Source: JAKOVR01 sp031415655
Lineage (GTDB): Bacteria; Actinomycetota; Acidimicrobiia; Acidimicrobiales; Acidimicrobilacustridaceae
DNA: 44,431 nt
Reading direction: 5' to 3'
Assembly: GCA_031415655.1 (NCBI GenBank)
Contig: JANOSD010000209.1
Span: 1-44,431, forward strand
The position numbers and the translations under genes are program-made. This document shows positions 1 to 7,247 of this stretch, piece by piece (positions within the stretch are counted from its first letter, which is position 1; every line of letters begins with the position of its first letter). The notes beneath the pieces were generated by a model. The model was not told the DNA's origin. It did no database searches and saw nothing but the letters and a program-made list of their open reading frames with translations.

Positions 1-233
1 ATGGATACCCGACCGATCGCCGACCCCCAGCTCGAGGCCTACGCGGCCGCCCACTCCAGCCCGGAGCCAGCGTGGCTCGCGGCCGCGGCCGCCGCGACCC
101 ATGCCCAGACCGATCGTCCGGGGATGATGGTCGGGCACCTCGTGGGCCGGTTCCTGGCCATGCTCGTCGCGTTGGCAAGCCACACCGGATCCTGGAGTTC
201 GGCACGTTCACGGGCTCCCGGGGTTCCGGTTAG
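1..233 (+). pseudogene. O-methyltransferase remnant, frameshifted and truncated
   Basis: The first reading frame starts with ATG at base 1 and gives a helical N-terminus (AYAAAHSSPEPAWLAAAAAA, then RPGMMVGHLVGRFLAML) of the kind that precedes the SAM-binding domain of caffeoyl-CoA-type O-methyltransferases. At about base 175-183 the frame is lost. A different frame then reads RILEFGTFTGS, which matches SAM motif I of that family (normally E-x-GTFTGYS). Only four more codons follow before TAG at 231-233, so the catalytic domain is absent. The end abuts the stop codon of the next, oppositely oriented gene. It is a 5' remnant; whether the frameshift is biological or an assembly error cannot be told here, but the missing roughly 150 residues make it non-functional either way. 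Confidence 0.6.
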
Positions 234-973
234 GCGAAAATGCGGAGCCATTCGGCTTCGGACTGCGGTTTGAAAACCATGTTCCACTTTCGGGTGTCGC
301 CCATGCTTTGCGACGGGTCGGCCGAATAGAGATGGCCGGGGAACAGCACCGCATCGTCGGGCACCTTGGCCAGGCGTTGGGTGAGGCTCTGATAGAGCTG
401 CGCCGGGTCCCCGCCCGGAAGGTCCGTGCGGCCGCAGCCATCAAGAAACAACGTGTCGCCCGCCACCAGCCGATTGTCCACGAGGAAACACTGGCTCCCT
501 GGCGTATGGCCCGGCGTGTGAATCAGCTCGATCGGGATCTCGCCCACCATCACGACATCGCCGCTGATGTGTTCGACGAGGTCGGTGGCCGATGCGCCGG
601 TGACCCGCTGCACCCATGGGCTCTCGTCGGCCTGCACATGAATCGGGCATGGATTGATGGCGAGTAGTTCGCCGACCCCCGAGATGCGATGGCCCATCAT
701 GTCGCCGCCCACATGATCGGGGTGGTAGTGGGTGGCGAGCGCACCGATCACCTTCATACCGTCGGCTTTCGCCACGTTGATGATGCCCTTCACGTCGTAG
801 GCCGGGTCGATCACCACCGCCTCACCGGTATCGCGGTCGCCCACGAGGTACACGAAGTTCACCATCTGCCGAGCGATCGGATCGGTTTGGGCGAAGTCGC
901 GGCCGGCAAGGAGTTGGCGGAAGTAGAAACGATCGTCGGGGGCAGTGACCGGGGAGTCGGAGACGTCAGACAT
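230..973 (-). CDS. metallo-beta-lactamase-fold hydrolase (ETHE1 / glyoxalase II-like)
   Basis: About 247 residues of the MBL fold. The metal-binding signature THYHPDHVGG is present, followed by HTPGHTPGSQ and then GDTLFLDGCGRTDLPGGDP with the bridging Asp, and a late GHLYS histidine. The GCGRTD stretch is characteristic of persulfide dioxygenase (ETHE1) and its glyoxalase II-like relatives. Those enzymes act on glutathione or other low-molecular-weight thiol persulfides or thioesters. In an actinobacterium that lacks glutathione the thiol would more likely be mycothiol (inference). The ATG at 973 is chosen because the longer frame to 1054 would run into panE; this leaves a 70-bp divergent intergenic region. 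Substrate is not determined by the sequence. Confidence 0.85.
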   Translation of the reverse strand: MSDVSDSPVTAPDDRFYFRQLLAGRDFAQTDPIARQMVNFVYLVGDRDTGEAVVIDPAYDVKGIINVAKADGMKVIGALATHYHPDHVGGDMMGHRISGVGELLAINPCPIHVQADESPWVQRVTGASATDLVEHISGDVVMVGEIPIELIHTPGHTPGSQCFLVDNRLVAGDTLFLDGCGRTDLPGGDPAQLYQSLTQRLAKVPDDAVLFPGHLYSADPSQSMGDTRKWNMVFKPQSEAEWLRIFA

Positions 974-1043
974 GACCGCATGGTAGGGGGCAGACCGGTC
1001 CGGTACCGTGCCGCCAGTGTCGACCGACAAGGCGTTCCCACCG

Positions 1044-1994
1044 ATGACCAACAACCCCTCTCGTAGCTACACGGTGATCGGGCTGGGCGCCATCGGTGGC
1101 TACTACGGCGGACGGCTTGTGGCGGCCGGGCACACCGTGCGGTTTCTGGTGCGTTCGGGAGCCACCACCATCCGGCAAGGCGGGCTCGAGATCAGCTCCC
1201 CCCATGGCGACATCTCGCTGCCTTCCATCGACGTGTACGACGATCCCCAGGAGGTGCCGCCGTCCGATGTTGTGGTCCTCACCACCAAGACCACCGACAC
1301 CACGGCAGCGTTGCCGCTGCTCGACACACTCGTGGGGCCGTCCACCGAGGCGGTGTTGGTGCTGCAGAACGGGCTCGGCGTGGAGGCCACCGTGGCCGAA
1401 CGATCCCCCGACGTGCCCGTGGTCGGCGGCATGTGTTTCATCTGCTCCCACAAAGAAGCCCCCGGCCGCATCAACCACCTCGACTACGGCGCGATCACGC
1501 TCGGCCGTTACCTCCCGGGGTACCAGGCGGCGGGGATCACGCCGGAGGTCGCCGGCATCGCCGACGATCTTTCCGCCGCCGGCCTTTTGGTCACCCAGCT
1601 CGATGCCCTTGGCACGGGACGGTGGAAGAAACTCGTCTGGAACATCCCCTACAACGGCCTCTCGGTCGCGCTCAACGCCGGCACCGATCAGCTCATGGCG
1701 GACGGTCCCGCTCGCGAGCTCGTTACCTCGTTGATGCACGAGGTGCATGCCGCAGCGACGGCGGCCGGCCACGGTTTCGACGTGTCGTTCATCGACACCA
1801 TGCTCAGCGACACGGAGAAGATGACGCCCTACGCGCCGAGCATGAAACTCGACTTCGACGCTGGGCGTCCCCTGGAACTGGCGGCCATCTATGCGGCGCC
1901 GATCGCCGCCGCCCGCGCCTCCGGGGCGCCGATGCGGCAGGTCGAGGCACTACACCACCAGCTTCGCTACCTCGCCTCTCGCACCGAGGTTTAG
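1044..1994 (+). CDS. panE: 2-dehydropantoate 2-reductase (ketopantoate reductase)
   Basis: 316 residues. The N-terminal Rossmann motif is YTVIGLGAIGGYYGGRL (GxGxxG), typical for NADPH-dependent ketopantoate reductases. A central LQNGLGVE segment contains the family's N-G pair, and RWKKLVWNIPYNGLS carries the catalytic lysine region and conserved Asn. The C-terminal helical domain has PYAPSMKLDFDAGRPLEL, matching the PSM.qD...GR..E substrate-binding signature. The enzyme reduces 2-dehydropantoate to pantoate in pantothenate/CoA biosynthesis in the cytoplasm. ATG 1044 is preferred over the GTG-type start at 1008 because homologues begin a few residues before the Rossmann strand. Some PanE paralogues act on other 2-oxo acids, and no other pan gene is nearby, so the exact substrate is less certain than the family. 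Confidence 0.88.
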   Translation: MTNNPSRSYTVIGLGAIGGYYGGRLVAAGHTVRFLVRSGATTIRQGGLEISSPHGDISLPSIDVYDDPQEVPPSDVVVLTTKTTDTTAALPLLDTLVGPSTEAVLVLQNGLGVEATVAERSPDVPVVGGMCFICSHKEAPGRINHLDYGAITLGRYLPGYQAAGITPEVAGIADDLSAAGLLVTQLDALGTGRWKKLVWNIPYNGLSVALNAGTDQLMADGPARELVTSLMHEVHAAATAAGHGFDVSFIDTMLSDTEKMTPYAPSMKLDFDAGRPLELAAIYAAPIAAARASGAPMRQVEALHHQLRYLASRTEV

Positions 1995-2015
1995 GGTCTT
2001 GTTCAACCGGAGAGG

Positions 2016-2909
2016 TCAGGACTGTGTGCGGAGCGAGGACCAAAACGCGAGGAGGACATTGCGGTACGCCTCGTCGAAGCGGTCGTAGACGGCACGCAGC
2101 TCGGGGCCGGGCCAGGTGGGCGGGAGCAAAGGAGGAGGCAATTCTGGATCGGCGAGGAATTGCCGCAAGGCTGCGGCCGAGACCACAAACCCCTCGGCGA
2201 GCACGGCCAGAGCCTGATCGTCGCCCTGTTCGAGCAGCGGGATGAGCATGATCAGGCGTTCCTTCAATGCCGTTGCCTCCTTGGCCCACACCGTCAGATC
2301 CCAGAGCTGGGAGGCGAGCGCTCCTGCGTCGTCGATCGGGGTGACCTGCAGCCATGAAACCTGGGTGTCGGCCAACGTTCGTGCATCGGCCGATCGCTCG
2401 GGATCAAGATTGGCCGGACGAAGCCACACCCCCTCCCGCCACTCGGCCAACTTGAGCTGACGCATCGCCTTGCGCAGTGCCGTCCGGTCCGCCGCCGATC
2501 GCTGGTCCGCCACCACCACCGCCTGTTCCCACGAGCCGGTCCACCGCTTGGGACGCGAGGCGCGACTCGAGAGCTGGCGGGCCTGACGTTCCAGCAGCGG
2601 TCCGGCCAGCCGGTAACCATCGCCTTCGGCCACAAGATCCCCTGCGGCGGCCATACGAGAGATCGCCGTACGGACGGTCCCCTCTGACAGTCCGAACAAC
2701 GCGCTGACTCGCACCAGCAGCAGGGTGGGCAGCCACGGAGGATCGGTACCAAGCAACGTGCTCGCCAACACCGAGCGCGCGGTGAGGGGGCGGGTACCGG
2801 TGGCCGGATCGGCGCCATGGCTTGCTCGCAGAGCGCCACCATCGTTTCCGGGGTCAGGGCCAGCCTCGACCGCTGCGTTACCACGCCCGATATTACGTAG
2901 TTGCGTCAT
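2016..2909 (-). CDS. PaaX-family transcriptional regulator
   Basis: 297 residues. After a poorly conserved N-terminal stretch comes LTARSVLASTLLG and a winged-helix segment LSEGTVRTAISRMAAAGDLV (about residues 75-95), the GntR-like DNA-binding part of PaaX proteins. The middle and C-terminal parts (GSWEQAVVVADQRSAADR, WREGVWLRPANLD, FDEAYRNVLLAFW) match the PaaX central and C-terminal effector domains. PaaX members repress aromatic or fatty-acid catabolic genes and respond to acyl-CoA ligands. The gene is divergent from a membrane desaturase with only 27 bp between the two start codons, so it most likely controls that gene and itself from one operator (inference). It converges with panE at its 3' end. 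Confidence 0.85.
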   Translation of the reverse strand: MTQLRNIGRGNAAVEAGPDPGNDGGALRASHGADPATGTRPLTARSVLASTLLGTDPPWLPTLLLVRVSALFGLSEGTVRTAISRMAAAGDLVAEGDGYRLAGPLLERQARQLSSRASRPKRWTGSWEQAVVVADQRSAADRTALRKAMRQLKLAEWREGVWLRPANLDPERSADARTLADTQVSWLQVTPIDDAGALASQLWDLTVWAKEATALKERLIMLIPLLEQGDDQALAVLAEGFVVSAAALRQFLADPELPPPLLPPTWPGPELRAVYDRFDEAYRNVLLAFWSSLRTQS

Positions 2910-2929
2910 TTATCGAAATAGTGTAATGT
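2901..2929 (+). promoter_or_regulatory. putative promoter of the desaturase gene, leaderless
   Basis: TTGCGT at 2901-2906 and TAATGT at 2924-2929 are separated by exactly 17 bp and resemble sigma70-type -35 and -10 boxes. Transcription would begin about 7 bp after the -10, that is at or next to the ATG at 2937, giving a leaderless mRNA. The whole promoter overlaps the start codon region of the divergent PaaX-type regulator (ATG at 2909), so regulator binding here would affect both genes. Seen by eye only. Confidence 0.45.
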
Positions 2930-2936
2930 GCGCATC

Positions 2937-4007
2937 ATGACCGTTGACCTTCGAGTCCTCAATGAGCCGGGACTACCCGGCGACGTTACCGGTGAAAGCG
3001 TCACCGCCGAGCCGGTGTCCCCGCAACTCGACTACCCCACGATGGATTCCTCCGGCCGCCGCATGGCTGGCCTCGTCCCCGCCCCGGAGAACCTGCCCAA
3101 CGTCCTCCCTACGGATCGGCTCAACGCACTGGGCAAAGCCAAACCACCGCTGCGAGACGAGCTGCGTCGCATCCACAACGTTCGCAACGTCTTCAACGTG
3201 GCGTCGGTCTGGGCGCAATCGCTGCTGGTGATCGGTGTGGCCTGTTGGATCGACCGGTGGTTCGTGTGGCCCGTGGCGTTCCTGCTGATGGGTCGCGCCT
3301 TCGCCCAGTTCTCCATCCTCGGCCATGAGGGGGCGCACCGTCTCCTGTTCTCCAAGAAGAGCGTGAACGACTTCGTGGGAAAGTACTTCGTGAGCTACCC
3401 GGCGTTCGTCCCCTTCGACCTCTACCGCCGCAGCCACTTCGCTCACCACAAGGAGGAGTTCGGGCCCAACGAGCCGGACCACAACCTCTATAACGGCTAC
3501 CCCATCTCGAAAGCCTCGTGGCGGCGCAAGCTCTGGCGTGATGCCCGTGGCACCTCCGGCTGGAAGATGTTGAAGGGCCTCATCTTCGCCTGGAGGTATC
3601 CGTCGTCCCGTCCGCTCGCCGCCAGGATCACCGCCGCTCAGGTAGGGGTATGGGCCGTGCTTTGGATCTCCTTCGGACGGTGGTGGCTCTACCCCGTTCT
3701 GTGGTTGGCGCCCTGGCTCACCGTGTGGCGTGTACTCAATCGGCTCCGCGCGATCGGCGAGCACGGCGGGCTCACGATGAGCAAAGACCGTCGCCTCACT
3801 ACTCATGTGATTCGCCAAACCTGGCTGGCCCGCTTCTGGATCGTGCCCTTCAACACCGGCTGGCACCTCGCCCACCACGTCGACATGGGCGTGCCGTTCC
3901 AACAACTCCCCGCCCTCCATCGTGAGTTGGTCGACGCCGGATGGGTCACCGAAACGCTCGAATACAAGAGCTACCCCGCCCTCTGGCGCGCCGCCTCCTC
4001 CGGCTGA
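2937..4007 (+). CDS. membrane fatty acid desaturase (three His boxes)
   Basis: 356 residues with the three histidine clusters of membrane di-iron desaturases/hydroxylases: HEGAH (about residue 132), HFAHH (about residue 167) and HLAHH (about residue 310). Hydrophobic segments such as VWAQSLLVIGVACWI, VWPVAFLLMG and a pair in VGVWAVLWISFGRWWLYPVLWLAPW alternate with these. Such enzymes introduce double bonds or hydroxyl groups into lipid acyl chains using O2 and ferredoxin/NAD(P)H. The IGEHGG motif before the third box is also seen in actinobacterial desaturases. ATG 2937 is chosen over GTG 2928 because it fits the leaderless promoter and avoids that promoter's -10. Regulation by the adjacent PaaX-type protein is likely. 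The exact acyl substrate and bond position cannot be read from sequence. Confidence 0.85.
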   Translation: MTVDLRVLNEPGLPGDVTGESVTAEPVSPQLDYPTMDSSGRRMAGLVPAPENLPNVLPTDRLNALGKAKPPLRDELRRIHNVRNVFNVASVWAQSLLVIGVACWIDRWFVWPVAFLLMGRAFAQFSILGHEGAHRLLFSKKSVNDFVGKYFVSYPAFVPFDLYRRSHFAHHKEEFGPNEPDHNLYNGYPISKASWRRKLWRDARGTSGWKMLKGLIFAWRYPSSRPLAARITAAQVGVWAVLWISFGRWWLYPVLWLAPWLTVWRVLNRLRAIGEHGGLTMSKDRRLTTHVIRQTWLARFWIVPFNTGWHLAHHVDMGVPFQQLPALHRELVDAGWVTETLEYKSYPALWRAASSG

Positions 4008-4250
4008 GTACCGGTCGGGAGCACACTCACGAGGCCGCGTCTCGAGACTTCGCCGGGTCGGTGAGACGGCGTCGTAGACCGGGTTGCCCAACAAGGTGGG
4101 CGCTCCCCTTCACACCGCCGTGGAGAATCTGAAACCGACTGGGACGCGTGGCGTCCAGGATCGCCGTCAGCCCATCCGTTGTGGATCTACGCTGTCGACC
4201 ACCCATCCGATGGAACACGTCGGACCACTCAACCCGTCGGGAGACATCTC

Positions 4251-4559
4251 ATGTTCGCACAATCGTCCGGAGAAGCGGCTGCCGCTGGCGTTGGCATCGT
4301 AGTGCTTCTCTTTTTTGTCGTGGTCAGCTTCGTGATCCTCGGCTGGTACATCTGGCTACTCCTCGACATCCTCAAGCAACCCGACTACGCCTGGACGGCA
4401 AGCGCGCAGAACAAGCAGCTTTGGACAATCCTCTGGGTTGTCGGTATCTGTTCTGGGTTCAGCCTCATCATCGGGCTCATCTACCAATTCGCCATTCGAC
4501 CGAAGGTGAAGGCTGCTGCGGACGCCGGGACCGGAGCAACGCCTGGTTACATCCAGTAG
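4251..4559 (+). CDS. small two-helix membrane protein, paralogue 1 of 3
   Basis: 102 residues. TM1 spans roughly VGIVVLLFFVVVSFVILGWY and TM2 LWTILWVVGICSGFSLIIGL. A polar loop, LKQPDYAWTASAQNKQ, lies between them and a short tail (IRPKVKAAADAG..TPGYIQ) follows. The loop and the I-RPK-x3-A...GY-x-Q tail recur in the next gene, and the loop also in the third, so they form a paralogous triplet. The general shape resembles short actinobacterial membrane proteins of the DUF2516/PLDc_N type, but I cannot assign a family. The start at 4251 has a GGAG seven bases upstream, whereas the longer frame from 4179 lacks one and would put a polar stretch before TM1. Function unknown. Confidence 0.75.
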   Translation: MFAQSSGEAAAAGVGIVVLLFFVVVSFVILGWYIWLLLDILKQPDYAWTASAQNKQLWTILWVVGICSGFSLIIGLIYQFAIRPKVKAAADAGTGATPGYIQ

Positions 4560-4616
4560 CCCGGATCCTCATCACTGACTCACCCTTCACCACAACAACA
4601 ACCAAGGAACCAAACA

Positions 4617-4868
4617 ATGGGATCAAACGCACTGGGCATCGTCTGGTGGCTCGTCTGGCTCGGCTTCGGCATCTACTGCATCATGGATCACCAGAAGTAC
4701 GACGAAGCCACCTATGCCGCCGCCGGGCAGCAAAAACAGCAAACGCTGATCATTTGTATCCTCGGCACCATCTGCTGTGGCTTCGCCAGCCTCTACTACT
4801 ACTTCGGCATCCGCCCGAAGCTCGAAGCGGCACAAAGCGGCGGCGCCCCAACGGGCTACGTGCAGTAG
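4617..4868 (+). CDS. small two-helix membrane protein, paralogue 2 of 3
   Basis: 83 residues. TM1 is LGIVWWLVWLGFGIYCIM. The loop DHQKYDEATYAAAGQQKQQ carries the AAGQ-x-K signature also seen in the third copy. TM2 is TLIICILGTICCGFASLYYY, followed by FGIRPKLEAAQSGGAPTGYVQ-type ending. It lies 57 bp after paralogue 1, with an AGGA eight bases before the ATG, and the two probably form one transcript that ends at the strong hairpin just downstream. Two cysteines sit inside TM2. No recognised domain; a membrane-associated structural or accessory role is only a guess. Confidence 0.75.
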   Translation: MGSNALGIVWWLVWLGFGIYCIMDHQKYDEATYAAAGQQKQQTLIICILGTICCGFASLYYYFGIRPKLEAAQSGGAPTGYVQ

Positions 4869-4897
4869 CTCACTCGCACGACGCACAACGTTTCACC

Positions 4898-4923
4898 GGG
4901 CCGGCGACGAGAGTCGCCGGCCC
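4898..4923 (+). terminator. Rho-independent-like terminator
   Basis: A perfect hairpin with an 11-bp stem (GGGCCGGCGAC / GTCGCCGGCCC) and a GAGA loop lies 30 bp after paralogue 2 and is followed by GTTGCGTTTT. The GC-rich stem plus short T run is a convincing intrinsic terminator and separates paralogues 1-2 from paralogue 3. Confidence 0.85.
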
Positions 4924-5045
4924 GTTGCGTTTTCGTACTCCACCGACAGCGGCCCGCAGACAGACTCTTCGCACGGTTGTCCCTTCCCACCATCCGCCCG
5001 CACTAACGTGAACTCCACTGTTCCGACTCCCCCTTCAGGTACCCC

Positions 5046-5729
5046 ATGACCGGCACCATCCTCGCCCAGTTCACCTACACCGCAGACGGGCCAATCCTTC
5101 TCGTATCCGTCGCTCTCGGGCTTGCCATGCTCGGTTTCGCGATCTACTGCGTCGTCGACGCCAACAAGTTCTCCGACGAGGAATGGACTGCCGCGGGGCA
5201 GAACAAAGTCCTCTGGATGGTTCTGATGATCGTGTGCGCGCTCATCGGATGTGGGTGCTGCGTGTTTATCGGGTTGATTCCCTGCGTGCTGTACTTCGTG
5301 ATTCCGCGCAAGAAGCTCCTTGAGATCCGCAACGGCGGCGGCGGTGTGGGTGGCTACGCCCAGCCCTACGGCGCCCAGCCCTACGGCGCCCAGCCCGGCT
5401 ACGGCCAGCCTGCTCCCGGCGGGTACGGGCAACCTCCGGCACAGCCTGGCTACGGCCAACCTCCGGCACCCGGTGCCTATGGAGCACCGCCCGCTCAGCC
5501 CGGATACGGCCAACCCGCTCCCGGCGCCTACGACCCCAATGCCGGCGGTTACACCCCCCCGGCCGCCCCGGCCGCCCCGGCCGCCCCGGCCGCTCCGGCC
5601 CAGCCCGGCTACCCACCGGCCGACGGTGGGTATGCGTCACCACCCACCCCACCAGCGCAGCCCGGGTACCCGCCAGCCGACGGTGGCTACCAGCCCCCGC
5701 CCGCCCCTCCCGGGTACCCGCAATCATAA
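5046..5729 (+). CDS. two-helix membrane protein with PGYGQP-rich tail, paralogue 3 of 3
   Basis: 227 residues. The first about 95 residues repeat the plan of the two preceding genes: TM1 (ILLVSVALGLAMLGFAIYCV), a loop VDANKFSDEEWTAAGQNK with the shared AAGQ-x-K signature, and a cysteine-rich TM2 (VLWMVLMIVCALIGCGCCVF). The rest is a low-complexity cytoplasmic or extracellular tail made of PYGAQ, PGYGQPxP, PAAPAAPA and PGYPPADGGY units, ending in PGYPQS. Such Pro/Gly/Tyr/Gln tails occur in actinobacterial membrane proteins involved in polar growth or secretion and are prone to phase separation, but no role can be assigned. The tail appears to be an expansion of the short GY-x-Q terminus of its neighbours (inference). 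Confidence 0.75.
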   Translation: MTGTILAQFTYTADGPILLVSVALGLAMLGFAIYCVVDANKFSDEEWTAAGQNKVLWMVLMIVCALIGCGCCVFIGLIPCVLYFVIPRKKLLEIRNGGGGVGGYAQPYGAQPYGAQPGYGQPAPGGYGQPPAQPGYGQPPAPGAYGAPPAQPGYGQPAPGAYDPNAGGYTPPAAPAAPAAPAAPAQPGYPPADGGYASPPTPPAQPGYPPADGGYQPPPAPPGYPQS

Positions 5730-5743
5730 GCACGTCCTTTGCC

Positions 5744-5760
5744 GGAACGCGGCGCGTTCC
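5744..5760 (+). terminator. short hairpin after paralogue 3
   Basis: GGAACGC, GGC loop, GCGTTCC: a 7-bp perfect stem 14 bp past the stop codon at 5729. No T run follows, so it may act together with the next hairpin. Confidence 0.4.
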
Positions 5761-5775
5761 GAACTCCGATCATCG

Positions 5776-5805
5776 AACGGCGGTGGCCCAACGGTCACCG
5801 CCGTT
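5776..5805. terminator. hairpin between convergent genes
   Basis: AACGGCGGTG and CACCGCCGTT form a 10-bp perfect stem around a 10-base loop between the convergent ends of the PGYGQP protein gene (5729) and larC (5847). The position suggests a bidirectional terminator, though there is no T tract. Confidence 0.5.
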
Positions 5806-5846
5806 GCGCGTCGCCGACAGAATGGGCTGGCCGACGCGGACCGTCG

Positions 5847-7247
5847 TCAACTGGCGTTGTCGGGGGGACCGAAGTCGAACGGCAGCACGGTGGCGTCGCC
5901 GGTGCTGCGGTCGTTCTCATCGCCGTGCACACCTCCACGAGGAGGCCCGTCGTGTTTCGCGTCGTGCTGGTGATCGTGATCCTGATCGTGGTCGTGTGCC
6001 TGATCGTGATCGTGCGCATGTTCGGCACCGTGGATGTAGGGAACCTCGGCCAATGGCGCGCCGGACTGTTTCCGCCACGCCGCCTCCGCATCGGCTCGCA
6101 CGTCGCGCAATGAGCGGCCGGAACGGCGGGCGGCACGAACGGCATCATCGTGCTCCACTTTGGCGCGCCCCGCCCCCACCTTCACCCGAATCGGGATGCC
6201 GTCGACGTCAACCTGCTCGACCCGACGATCCTCGGGCCACCGCTCGAACGTGGTCCCTCGTACCCCAAACGAACCCGTCTCCGCCGCAAGCACCCGGCCC
6301 ACTTGCGCGGCCACGGCTGGATCGGCGAGCGCCGAAACCACGAACCCCGGACGGCCCTTCTTCATCACGATCGGCGTGAGCCAGGCGTCGTGGGCACCCG
6401 CCGACAGCAGTTCGGCGATCGCGTGGGCCAACTGTTCGCCGGCCGCATCGTCGACGTTTACTTCCAGGAGCATCACCGGTTGGCCGGCGATCAGCACCCG
6501 AGCCCGTCGACCGATCACGACCTGGGTGAGATTGGGACGGTCACCCAACTCGGCGGTGCCGGCGCCGAAACCAGACTGCATGATCTCCATGGCCGGCATC
6601 GGGCCGAACTGCATCCCGAGGGCGGCGAGCAGCGCCGCCCCCGTCGGCGTCGTGAGCTCCACGGGAATGTCGAGGGAATAGGTGGGGATACCCCGGAGCA
6701 GTTCCACCACCGCCGGAACCGGGTTGGGCAGCAGACCATGGGCGGCACGCACCATGCCGATGCCGTTGGCCACCGGGCTGGCGCACACCTCGTCGATCCC
6801 CAGAAGTTCGAGGGCGGCGCAGGTACCGACCACATCAATGATGGCGTCGACGCCCCCGACCTCGTGGAAATGCACGGACTCTGGAGGACGGCGGTGAAGG
6901 CGACCTTCGGCCTGAGCGAGGGCATCGAAGGTGGCAAGAGCCCGTGCCCGCACACGGTCCGGAAGCCGGGCTTCTTCGACCATGCCGGTGATGTGGGCGG
7001 CGGTGCGCACCAGGTTGGATGGTTCGACCAGCACGTGAATCTTCGTGGCCCCGATGCCCGACCGCATCACCGTTTCGGCTTCGAGCGCCCAGCCGCCAAC
7101 CGGCAACCGTCCGCAGATCTCTCGGACCGCATCGAGATCCGCGCCGGCGTCCACAAGAGCGCCAAGCGCCATATCGCCGGCGATCCCGGAGAAACAGTGA
7201 AACCACCCGACGGTGACCTCCGCCTCGGCCCCGGGAGGGATCGTCAT
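5847..7247 (-). CDS. larC: LarC, nickel insertion for nickel-pincer cofactor
   Basis: 466 residues, starting near the characteristic WFHCFSGIAGDMALGALVDAG. Further family stretches are HFHEVGGVDAIIDVVGTC, ELTTPTGAALLAAL and MKKGRPGFVVSALADP. LarC is the CTP-dependent cyclometallase that inserts nickel into the pyridinium-3,5-bisthiocarboxylic acid mononucleotide cofactor used by lactate racemase and related enzymes. Here LarC1 and LarC2 are one continuous frame, without the frameshift known from Lactiplantibacillus. The last about 60 residues include a His/Asp-rich stretch (HIHGAEHAHDHDQAHDHDQ and more), likely a nickel-holding tail. Its ATG overlaps the larB stop by 4 bp (ATGA), so the two are translationally coupled. 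No larA or larE is seen in the window. Confidence 0.93.
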   Translation of the reverse strand: MTIPPGAEAEVTVGWFHCFSGIAGDMALGALVDAGADLDAVREICGRLPVGGWALEAETVMRSGIGATKIHVLVEPSNLVRTAAHITGMVEEARLPDRVRARALATFDALAQAEGRLHRRPPESVHFHEVGGVDAIIDVVGTCAALELLGIDEVCASPVANGIGMVRAAHGLLPNPVPAVVELLRGIPTYSLDIPVELTTPTGAALLAALGMQFGPMPAMEIMQSGFGAGTAELGDRPNLTQVVIGRRARVLIAGQPVMLLEVNVDDAAGEQLAHAIAELLSAGAHDAWLTPIVMKKGRPGFVVSALADPAVAAQVGRVLAAETGSFGVRGTTFERWPEDRRVEQVDVDGIPIRVKVGAGRAKVEHDDAVRAARRSGRSLRDVRADAEAAWRKQSGAPLAEVPYIHGAEHAHDHDQAHDHDQDHDHQHDAKHDGPPRGGVHGDENDRSTGDATVLPFDFGPPDNAS

